From Oscillospiraceae bacterium (GTDB lineage Bacteria > Bacillota > Clostridia > Oscillospirales > Ruminococcaceae): a DNA stretch of 7,303 bases. The notes under the pieces were generated by a model, which had not been told where the DNA came from, ran no database searches, and worked only from the letters and a program-made list of their open reading frames with translations. A program made the position numbers and the translations under genes. The DNA lies in assembly GCA_022511485.1 (NCBI GenBank), contig JAFLUJ010000085.1, positions 1 through 7,303 of the forward strand. The letters are read 5' to 3'. Shown here one piece after another: positions 1-5,383 of the stretch; position 1 is the stretch's first letter; each line of letters opens with the position of its first letter.

Positions 1-72
1 CCATAATTGTTCAAGTAATTTAAAAACATCATCAAAATCTGTAAGCAGTGCATTTTTAATTTCTAAGGGCAT
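1..72 (-). CDS. GNAT-like N-acetyltransferase, N-terminal fragment
   Basis: Only the first 24 codons are inside the window; the frame is open to base 1, so the gene continues beyond it. The peptide begins MPLEIKNALLTDFDD and continues VFKLLEQLW. The pattern of a short beta strand, then A-x(3)-D, then an amphipathic helix ending in LLEQLW is typical of the N-terminus of GNAT acetyltransferases, which transfer an acetyl group from acetyl-CoA to an amine. The ATG is preceded by GGAGGAG at a 6-nt spacing, which fixes the start well. A consensus promoter lies upstream and the sigma-factor gene before it has its own terminator, so this gene is probably a separate transcription unit. That a gene starts here is close to certain; the family rests on 24 residues and the substrate cannot be guessed. 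Confidence 0.6.
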   Translation of the reverse strand, partial: MPLEIKNALLTDFDDVFKLLEQLW

Positions 73-89
73 ATTTATCTCCTCCAAAT

Positions 90-103
90 TTCGATTCGTC
101 GAA
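90..103. promoter_or_regulatory. Short inverted repeat in the leader of the GNAT-like gene
   Basis: TTCGA (90-94) and TCGAA (99-103) form a perfect 5-bp inverted repeat around a 4-nt centre. It lies between the -10 box and the ribosome binding site of the GNAT-like gene, roughly 12-25 nt into the predicted transcript. It could be a repressor operator or a small leader hairpin. It is short enough to be chance. Confidence 0.3.
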
Positions 104-121
104 TAATTATTTAATAAAAAG

Positions 122-150
122 ATTATACCATATGATTGCAAGCCCGTCAA
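122..150 (-). promoter_or_regulatory. Consensus sigma-A promoter of the GNAT-like gene
   Basis: Read on the minus strand, TTGACG (150-145) and TATAAT (127-122) are separated by exactly 17 bp. The -10 is perfect and the -35 has one mismatch. The promoter sits about 50 bp before the start codon and after the sigma-factor terminator, so it should drive the GNAT-like gene independently and strongly. Confidence 0.85.
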
Positions 151-184
151 CATTTACTCCGGGTCTGATAATACATTACATGTA

Positions 185-224
185 TAAAAATAGCAGCAAC
201 CACCGTGGGTCCGGTGATTGCTGC
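185..224 (-). terminator. Rho-independent terminator of the sigma-factor gene
   Basis: In the minus-strand transcript, 224-212 pairs with 205-193 in a 13-bp stem (12 Watson-Crick pairs plus one U-G) around a 6-nt loop. A U-rich tail (UAUUUUUA) follows at 192-185. It begins 17 nt after the sigma-factor stop codon and lies before the next promoter, as expected of an intrinsic terminator. Confidence 0.88.
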
Positions 225-241
225 ACTGTATAGGCACAAAT

Positions 242-1867
242 CTATTCCCCAAGAAACATTACCGTGCAAAGTCCCCTGCGCTGTTCCTCGGTTGGAAGCT
301 TCAGCACTCCCTTGTCAAGAAGATACTTCATTATCCTTGTATGGAGGTCGCAGGCTGAGTTCTGCGTATAGTAGCGTATCAGCTCATGCATATGCTCCGG
401 CTGGTTAAGAAGCTCCGCTTCGGCTGCACGTTCAGCATACTGCTTTGATAGCTTATTTATCTCGTCATTTGCCTCCGGGAAAAGTTCGAACCATTTTTCC
501 GCACTATAGGACAAAATAATATTTGTTTTGTATCCCTGATCCTTTTTCACCAGATACCCCCTGTCAAGCAGACGCTTATAAGCATAGACATTTGCTTCGT
601 TTTCTTCAAGCTGACCGTTCAGGAAGAAATACAGCTTGTCATAATCTTCTGCGGTGTTATCGACCCATCCGCTGAGACCGTTCCAATATACGTCGAGCCG
701 CCAGCTGCTCCATCTTGACGGACGGTTATCCCAGGAAAAGGGCACCTGCGCATTATAGCAGTTGTCTCTCCACATATCTCCGCAGTATCTGTATATATTT
801 TCTTCCTTTTCGCCTTTACGTGAAGACTCGGACATATCCAGATTTGCAAAAGCAACATAATCTCCCCCGTCCTTGCGCTTGACGGAATATTTTCTGTCAT
901 TTATTTCAGCAGTGGACAGCTTATGGGACAAAAACGGTATCATGCTCCATCTGAGCAGATTCATATCATTGTCCGGAACGTCCAGAAAATCGGGAATTTC
1001 CTTTATGCTTTCAAAATAAGGGATAAAGAATTTTTCCGAGAAAATTTCTGCATACTTCTGTTCGATCTCCTTGTAAATATTGCTGCTTTCCTCAGAAGGA
1101 ATGTATATCCAGATATTAGTGCGGTATTTGTCCCCGGGAAGCTTATCCATAAATCCGTATTCTTCAAGAACTCTGACCTCGTCCTCAACAAAGATGGGAT
1201 TTATACCAAGCTCCTCAGCGATCTCATTTATCGTCATAGGCTTGTGATATGCAGCGTAGGCGATATTCTGGGTAATCACCTTTGCGAGAAAAACAGAGGT
1301 ATCTCCCAATTCGCCGGGATGACCGTTATGTCCCATATTTGTAAGACGTATGGGATTTACTCCCAGATTGCCTATTGTCCTGATCTTATCCATACCTGAT
1401 CTTAACTCCTTTCGCGTACACGCCAGATGCCACTTTACCGTACCCTCGGGAATATCCATAGCCGCGGCAATGGCTTTCACCTTTTCCTGACGGTAGTAGT
1501 GACGGACAACAATTTCACGCTGAATCTTTGAGAGGTATGCTATCTCACGACGGACGATCCCGTACATCTCCGACTGCTGAAATTCCTCTGCAAAATCCTT
1601 TTCATCGGGAACAGACTCAATTCCATCAATGTTATGTGTGCGGATCTTACCACCAATATACCTCACCCATACGTTATGGGCGATCTTGTAGATATAGCTG
1701 TTTATATTGACGATATTGTCCCGTCTCAGCAAGACCTCATAGACCTGGGAAACAGTAACGGCGGCAAGCTCCTCCGCCTCTTCAGGGTTTCCCAGCTTGC
1801 TCATTGCGAAGCCGTACAGCTTCCCGGTATATTCTCCGATAATTTTATCAGCGTCATGCTTGTTCAT
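242..1867 (-). CDS. Sigma-70 family (ECF-like) RNA polymerase sigma factor with long C-terminal extension
   Basis: The 541-residue product starts like an ECF sigma factor. Region 2 spans about residues 12-76 (core NSYIYKIAHNVWVRYI). Region 4 spans about 102-156, with a helix-turn-helix in LSKIQREIVVRHYY and AAAMDIPEGTVKWHLACTRK. ECF factors are usually near 200 residues; here some 380 more follow. Residues 194-255 resemble a winged helix (MTINEIAEELGINPIFVEDE, then a wing ending YRTNI). A similar wing recurs at 431-450, ending YKTNI. The middle (256-400) and end (456-541) match nothing I recognise. The product is probably a cytoplasmic transcription initiation factor with extra DNA- or ligand-binding modules; its regulon is unknown. 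The ATG is forced: an in-frame TAG lies five codons upstream with no other start codon between. AGGAG at 1884-1880 is 12 nt from it, rather far. No anti-sigma gene is adjacent. The sigma call is firm; the extension's role is not. Confidence 0.85.
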   Translation of the reverse strand: MNKHDADKIIGEYTGKLYGFAMSKLGNPEEAEELAAVTVSQVYEVLLRRDNIVNINSYIYKIAHNVWVRYIGGKIRTHNIDGIESVPDEKDFAEEFQQSEMYGIVRREIAYLSKIQREIVVRHYYRQEKVKAIAAAMDIPEGTVKWHLACTRKELRSGMDKIRTIGNLGVNPIRLTNMGHNGHPGELGDTSVFLAKVITQNIAYAAYHKPMTINEIAEELGINPIFVEDEVRVLEEYGFMDKLPGDKYRTNIWIYIPSEESSNIYKEIEQKYAEIFSEKFFIPYFESIKEIPDFLDVPDNDMNLLRWSMIPFLSHKLSTAEINDRKYSVKRKDGGDYVAFANLDMSESSRKGEKEENIYRYCGDMWRDNCYNAQVPFSWDNRPSRWSSWRLDVYWNGLSGWVDNTAEDYDKLYFFLNGQLEENEANVYAYKRLLDRGYLVKKDQGYKTNIILSYSAEKWFELFPEANDEINKLSKQYAERAAEAELLNQPEHMHELIRYYTQNSACDLHTRIMKYLLDKGVLKLPTEEQRRGLCTVMFLGE

Positions 1868-1890
1868 GGCTTTGGTTTTCTCCTATCTTT

Positions 1891-1948
1891 GGGGATCTCT
1901 AAAAACCTCCCTCACGGCAAATTTTCTACTCCATTTTTAGAGAACCCC
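1891..1948. repeat. 15-bp inverted repeat in the sigma-factor leader
   Basis: GGGGATCTCTAAAAA (1891-1905) and TTTTTAGAGAACCCC (1934-1948) are inverted copies with one mismatch, separated by 28 nt. In the minus-strand transcript they form a 14-pair stem with one U-U mismatch. The stem ends 6 nt before the AGGAG ribosome binding site of the sigma gene. There is no U tail, so it is not a terminator. It may be a translation-control structure or a long operator. The loop carries a second Shine-Dalgarno-like GGGAGG at its 3' edge. Confidence 0.7.
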
Positions 1949-1952
1949 ATTT

Positions 1953-1967
1953 TGAACGTTCATTATA
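1953..1967 (-). promoter_or_regulatory. Probable sigma-factor promoter -10 with overlapping palindrome
   Basis: A perfect TATAAT lies at 1967-1962 on the minus strand, about 95 bp before the sigma start codon and downstream of the adhE terminator. The position expected for a -35 box holds only CTTTTT, so the promoter may be weak or need an activator. The perfect 10-bp palindrome TGAACGTTCA (1953-1962) overlaps the last base of the -10 and covers the expected start site. A regulator bound there would block transcription. Confidence 0.5.
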
Positions 1968-1995
1968 TATGTGTACGTTAAAGAAAAAAGGTTGG

Positions 1996-2029
1996 AAAAA
2001 ATTTAGGGACTGCTTTTAAAAACAGTCCC
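1996..2029 (-). terminator. Rho-independent terminator of adhE
   Basis: In the minus-strand transcript GGGACUG (2029-2023) pairs with CAGUCCC (2012-2006) around a 10-nt loop, followed by UAAAUUUUUU (2005-1996). It lies about 40 nt after the adhE stop codon. The perfect 7-bp stem and U tract are typical of an intrinsic terminator, and they separate adhE from the sigma-factor gene. Confidence 0.88.
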
Positions 2030-2071
2030 CGTTATATATTCTGTACAGTTAATCGCTTTACACCTGACCGA

Positions 2072-4708
2072 TTATTTTCCGTAATAAGCCTTCATGTAAA
2101 GATTTTTCAGCTCCTCAATTCTGGGAAGTCTGGGGTTAGCTGTAGTACACTGATCGTCAAACGCACGGTATGCGAGAGTTTCCAGAGCGTCCTCGTAAAC
2201 CTTGGGATCAATGTAGGAGCGCTTATCCTTCTCCCCTGCTTCCTTGATGGAAAGCGGGATACCAACGTCTGTCATAAGCTTTCTTACTGCATCAGCAAGA
2301 GCCTTTACACCCTCTGCATCGGAAGCCTTCTGAGAAATAAGACCCAGCATCCTTGCGATCTCAGCGTAACGCTCAGGAGCGATATAGTGATCGTACTTAG
2401 GCCATGCTGCAAACTTTGTAGGAGTAGCCTCTCCGTTGTACTCAATAACATGAGGAAGCAGATAAGCATTTGCAAGACCGTGAGGAATGTGGAACTCTCC
2501 TCCCAGCTTATGAGCCAGTGAGTGGTTTACTCCAAGGAATGCATTTGTGAACGCCATACCTGCGATACAGGAAGCATTGTGCATCTTCTCTCTTGCAAGG
2601 GGAGTTGCGTTATGGTAGGAATCGGGCAGATATTTGAATACCAGCTTGATAGCCTGAAGCGCAAGAGCGTCTGTGTAGTCATTTGCGAGAATGGAAACGT
2701 AAGCCTCTATAGCGTGTGTGAGAACATCCAGACCTGTAAATGCTGTGGAAGCCTTAGGCACGGTGTAAACGAAATCAGGGTCGATGATAGCAACATCTGG
2801 AGTAAGCTCATAGTCAGCAAGAGGATACTTCATATTCTTGGACTTATCGGAAATTACAGCGAAGGAAGTTACCTCAGAGCCTGTACCGGAGGTCGTAGGG
2901 ATAGCCACCATTCTTGCCTTTTTACCCAGCTTGGGGAACTTATATACTCTCTTACGAATATCCATGAACTTCTGAGCCATGCCAACAAAGTCAGCGTCGG
3001 GATTCTCATAGAACAGCCACATAGCCTTTGCAGCGTCCATAGCAGAGCCGCCGCCCAGAGCAACGATAACGTCAGGCTGGAAAGAGTTCATAGCCTCTGT
3101 ACCTCTGCGGACTGTTGTAAGATCGGGGTCTGGCTCAACGTCGCTGAACAGCTCAATAATGGGATTTCCGGCGTTCTTGTGGAGCTGATAGATCACTCTC
3201 TCAACATATCCGAACTGAACCATACCCGGGTCAGCCACAACCATTACTCTGTGAACATCAGGCATCTTGGACAGATACTGAACAGATCCGGGTTCAAAAT
3301 ATATCTTCTCAGGGACTTTAAACCACTGCATATTAACTCTCCTCTTAGCGACTTTCTTTCTGTTTACCAGATTCTTGGCTGAAACGTTCTCCGCAACGGA
3401 GTTCTTTCCGTAAGAGCCGCAGCCCAGCGTCAGAGAAGGAGCCATAGAGTTATAAACGTCACCTATAGCGCCGAATGAAGCGGGAGAGTTTACTACGATA
3501 CGGCTTGCACGCATAGTCTCACCGTATCTTTCGATTATATCACTGTCTGAGGAGTGTATTACAGCGGTATGTCCTGCACCGTGCTTGAGCATTTCCTCAC
3601 AGTGTTTAAAAGCATGATCTGTACTGTCGGACTTTACAACTGCCAGTACGGGAGAAAGCTTTTCAAGGGCAAGAGGATACTTTTCAGCGTTAGTACCGCC
3701 AAGCTCCACACAGAGTACCTTTGTCTCCTTGGGAATAGTGATACCCGCTTTCTCAGCGATCTGCCAGGGATACTGTCCTACCACCCAGGGCTGAACAGCC
3801 ATTTTATTTACATCAATAACAACATCCTGTATCTTCTTTATCTCGTCTTTCTTTGCGAAGTAGCAGCCGTGATATTTCATGAATCCTACTGCCTCGTCGT
3901 ATACTTCCTTGTCGATGATAGCAGCCTGCTCGGAAGCGCATATCATACCGTTGTCAAATGACTTGGACAGAACAAGGTCATGGACAGCCTGCTTGATGTT
4001 AGCAGTCTTCTCAATGTAACAGGGAGTGTTTCCGGGACCAACGCCAAGAGCAGGCTTACCTGCTGAATAAGCAGCCTTTACCATTCCGGGACCGCCTGTT
4101 GCAAGGATAGTGGCAACATCGGGATGATTCATAAGAAGTCCTGTTGCCTCAACGGATGGATACTCTATCCACTGAACGCAGTGCTCCGGAGCGCCAGCCT
4201 TTACAGCAGCGTCGCGGACGATCATAGCCGCCCTCTTTGAACATTCCTGAGCAGAGGGGTGGAATCCGAAAATAATGGGATTACGTGTCTTAGCGCAGAT
4301 TATTGCTTTAAACAAGGTCGTGGATGTGGGGTTTGTGGTAGGAGTAACACCACAGACGATACCAACAGGCTCAGCGATCTCCATGTAGCTTTCATCAACG
4401 TTATCCTCAATAACTCCGACAGTCTTCTCGTGCTTGATGGAGTGCCAGATGTACTCTGTGGAGAAGATGTTCTTGGTTACCTTATCCTCGTAGATACCTC
4501 TTCCGGTCTCCTCAACTGCCATTTTAGCAAGCTCACCCTGAGCAGAAAGTCCTGCCAGAGCCATAGCTTCTGCAATTGTGTCAACCTGCTGCTGGTCAAG
4601 CTTCATGTACTCATCAAGAGCTTTTTTAGCGTTGCTTACCAGTTCGTTTATCATCTCTTCGGTATTTACATTATTTTCTTTCGCAGCAGACTTTTTTTCT
4701 TTTGCCAT
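2072..4708 (-). CDS. adhE: Bifunctional acetaldehyde-CoA/alcohol dehydrogenase AdhE
   Basis: AdhE reduces acetyl-CoA to acetaldehyde and then to ethanol, oxidising two NADH, and is central to fermentative NAD+ regeneration in the cytoplasm. The 878 residues match the family's usual length (E. coli AdhE is 891). Residues about 15-445 are the CoA-acylating aldehyde dehydrogenase, with GVTPTTNPTSTT at 120-131, a glycine-rich ATGGPGMVK at 203-211 and the catalytic cysteine C257 in FDNGMICASEQ. After a basic linker near 449-458, the iron-dependent alcohol dehydrogenase runs from about 461 to 878. It has the nucleotide-binding GGGSAMD (552-558) and the expected iron ligands D661, H665, H729 and H743, spaced as in FucO and E. 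coli AdhE. Family members assemble into helical spirosomes. The ATG has GGAAGG at a 6-nt spacing. It is a single-gene unit with its own promoter, Rex-like operator and terminator. No key residue is missing. Confidence 0.97.
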   Translation of the reverse strand: MAKEKKSAAKENNVNTEEMINELVSNAKKALDEYMKLDQQQVDTIAEAMALAGLSAQGELAKMAVEETGRGIYEDKVTKNIFSTEYIWHSIKHEKTVGVIEDNVDESYMEIAEPVGIVCGVTPTTNPTSTTLFKAIICAKTRNPIIFGFHPSAQECSKRAAMIVRDAAVKAGAPEHCVQWIEYPSVEATGLLMNHPDVATILATGGPGMVKAAYSAGKPALGVGPGNTPCYIEKTANIKQAVHDLVLSKSFDNGMICASEQAAIIDKEVYDEAVGFMKYHGCYFAKKDEIKKIQDVVIDVNKMAVQPWVVGQYPWQIAEKAGITIPKETKVLCVELGGTNAEKYPLALEKLSPVLAVVKSDSTDHAFKHCEEMLKHGAGHTAVIHSSDSDIIERYGETMRASRIVVNSPASFGAIGDVYNSMAPSLTLGCGSYGKNSVAENVSAKNLVNRKKVAKRRVNMQWFKVPEKIYFEPGSVQYLSKMPDVHRVMVVADPGMVQFGYVERVIYQLHKNAGNPIIELFSDVEPDPDLTTVRRGTEAMNSFQPDVIVALGGGSAMDAAKAMWLFYENPDADFVGMAQKFMDIRKRVYKFPKLGKKARMVAIPTTSGTGSEVTSFAVISDKSKNMKYPLADYELTPDVAIIDPDFVYTVPKASTAFTGLDVLTHAIEAYVSILANDYTDALALQAIKLVFKYLPDSYHNATPLAREKMHNASCIAGMAFTNAFLGVNHSLAHKLGGEFHIPHGLANAYLLPHVIEYNGEATPTKFAAWPKYDHYIAPERYAEIARMLGLISQKASDAEGVKALADAVRKLMTDVGIPLSIKEAGEKDKRSYIDPKVYEDALETLAYRAFDDQCTTANPRLPRIEELKNLYMKAYYGK

Positions 4709-4725
4709 TGAGATCCTTCCTTTCT

Positions 4726-4766
4726 GAGGGCTGTATTACAGCCTCTCTACACAGCCTGAAACAGGC
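4726..4766 (-). promoter_or_regulatory. adhE leader with two hairpins and a competing pairing
   Basis: The predicted transcript leader of about 86 nt folds into two hairpins. The first is GCCUG-UUU-CAGGC (4766-4754). The second is GAG(A)GGCUGU-AAU-ACAGCCCUC (4747-4726), nine pairs with one bulged A, ending 5 nt before the GGAAGG ribosome binding site. The hexamer GGCUGU occurs twice (4756-4751 and 4743-4738), while its partner ACAGCC occurs once (4734-4729). Pairing with the upstream copy would break the first hairpin, so two mutually exclusive folds are possible. Confidence 0.5.
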
Positions 4767-4778
4767 ATTGCCAAAAGA

Positions 4779-4796
4779 TTGTTAAAAATATGACAA
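4779..4796. promoter_or_regulatory. Candidate Rex operator over the adhE start site
   Basis: On the plus strand the site reads TTGTTAA-AAAT-ATGACAA, 16 of 18 positions (counting the four free ones) in agreement with the Rex consensus TTGTTAAnnnnTTAACAA. It begins 4 bp downstream of the adhE -10 box and covers the expected transcription start, a classic repression position. Rex is the NADH/NAD+-sensing repressor of fermentation genes in Firmicutes, and adhE is one of its commonest targets. The match to consensus is seen; that Rex binds here is inferred. Confidence 0.75.
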
Positions 4797-4800
4797 AAAT

Positions 4801-4829
4801 ATTTTATCACATTTGCACTGTTCTGTCAA
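4801..4829 (-). promoter_or_regulatory. adhE: Sigma-A promoter of adhE
   Basis: On the minus strand a perfect TTGACA (4829-4824) is followed after 17 bp by TAAAAT (4806-4801), one mismatch from consensus. It lies about 95 bp before the adhE start codon, between a candidate terminator upstream and the Rex-like operator downstream. This is the obvious adhE promoter. Confidence 0.9.
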
Positions 4830-4848
4830 TGAATATTTTGTAAAACAT

Positions 4849-4887
4849 AATGAAAATCCAAGGCATTACACAGAAAAACGCAATGCC
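4849..4887 (-). terminator. Probable terminator after the split-barrel flavoprotein gene
   Basis: In the minus-strand transcript GGCAUU (4887-4882) pairs with AAUGCC (4867-4862). Wobble pairs can extend the stem inward over a 14-nt interior. The tail UUGGAUUUUCAUU is only moderately U-rich, so termination may be partial. It sits about 55 nt after the stop codon and before the adhE promoter. Confidence 0.5.
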
Positions 4888-4941
4888 CCGGATCATGTAC
4901 TAATATCAGTTTGAAAAGAACGTATTTAAACCAATGCTTTG

Positions 4942-5343
4942 TTAAAAGCTGACAATTTCATCCTCTGCTGAAAAGCTGGAAATTACTGCTGTTGCATTTT
5001 CAAAATAAAGAACTTCGGTTTTATCATCTTCGGCAGAATATACCGACTTTAAAGACGGATGCTTATCGAGCATATATCTTTTTGCTTCGATCCTGTCATC
5101 TCTGACCAGTTTTCCGGAAACACGGATCCATTTGTCACCATTGAAGGCGCAAAGCTCTACATTGGGATTTTCCTGTATCTGCTTTGATACGTTCTTAAGC
5201 TTTGACGTCTGGATATAGAGCTTTTCCTCAAAAATAACCACTGTTCCGAAGGGACGCACCCGCGGCTTGTCTCCGTCTATAGTTGCAATATAATATGTAC
5301 CGCACTGAATAATAAATTCATAGACCTTCTGTATTTCCTGCAT
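4942..5343 (-). CDS. Pyridoxamine 5'-phosphate oxidase-family (FMN-binding split-barrel) protein
   Basis: This 133-residue protein has the make-up of small split-barrel flavoproteins related to pyridoxamine-phosphate oxidase and NimA/NimC. The N-terminal helix (MQEIQKVYEFIIQCGTYYIA) leads into a strand and the RVRPFG segment at 28-33. Then come the family-typical YIQTSKLKNVSKQIQENPNVEL (43-64) and KWIRVSGKLV (71-80). Such proteins usually dimerise and bind FMN or a related flavin; the substrate is unknown, and the short length argues against true PdxH. It is cytoplasmic, with no signal peptide. I chose the ATG at 5343 because AGGAGG (5358-5353) is 9 nt upstream. The longer frame from 5367 would place that site inside the coding region, and the ATG at 5349 is only 3 nt from it. 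The gene follows the FecR/InlB gene by 40 nt without a terminator, so they are probably co-transcribed. Confidence 0.85.
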   Translation of the reverse strand: MQEIQKVYEFIIQCGTYYIATIDGDKPRVRPFGTVVIFEEKLYIQTSKLKNVSKQIQENPNVELCAFNGDKWIRVSGKLVRDDRIEAKRYMLDKHPSLKSVYSAEDDKTEVLYFENATAVISSFSAEDEIVSF

Positions 5344-5352
5344 GACCATATT

Positions 5353-5358
5353 CCTCCT
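5353..5358 (-). promoter_or_regulatory. Ribosome binding site that fixes the flavoprotein start
   Basis: A perfect AGGAGG lies here on the minus strand. It is 9 nt from the ATG at 5343, 3 nt from the ATG at 5349 and downstream of the ATG at 5367. Spacing therefore supports a 133-residue product and rules out the longest frame. Confidence 0.85.
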
Positions 5359-5383
5359 GTAAAACAAACTTCTGCAAAATTCT

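Noticed and set aside
923..1399. Plus-strand open frame of 158 codons opposite the sigma-factor gene
   Set aside because: It is antisense to the sigma-factor extension, with no convincing ribosome binding site or recognisable domain. The other plus-strand frames at 1528-1710 and 1634-1981 were set aside for the same reasons.
1891..1948. The inverted repeat as terminal repeats of a miniature transposable element
   Set aside because: The whole unit is only 58 bp, there is no clear target-site duplication, and it lies between a promoter and an RBS, which suits a regulatory role better.
3322..3342. Possible internal start giving a separate alcohol dehydrogenase at the AdhE linker Met
   Set aside because: The frame is continuous through both domains as in all bifunctional AdhE proteins, and the linker shows no clear promoter or frameshift. 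One fused protein is the ordinary arrangement.
2522..3382. Open frame of 286 codons on the plus strand inside adhE
   Set aside because: It lies wholly antisense to the well-conserved alcohol dehydrogenase half of AdhE, its translation matches no family I recognise, and it has no promoter or ribosome binding site that I can see. It is a shadow of the coding strand.
4939..4955. Second Rex-like sequence, TTGTTAA-AAG-CTGACAA, at the end of the flavoprotein gene
   Set aside because: The centre is 3 nt instead of 4, so the half sites are out of register. It overlaps the stop codon and lies about 110 bp upstream of the adhE -35. Probably coincidence, though a weak upstream site cannot be excluded.
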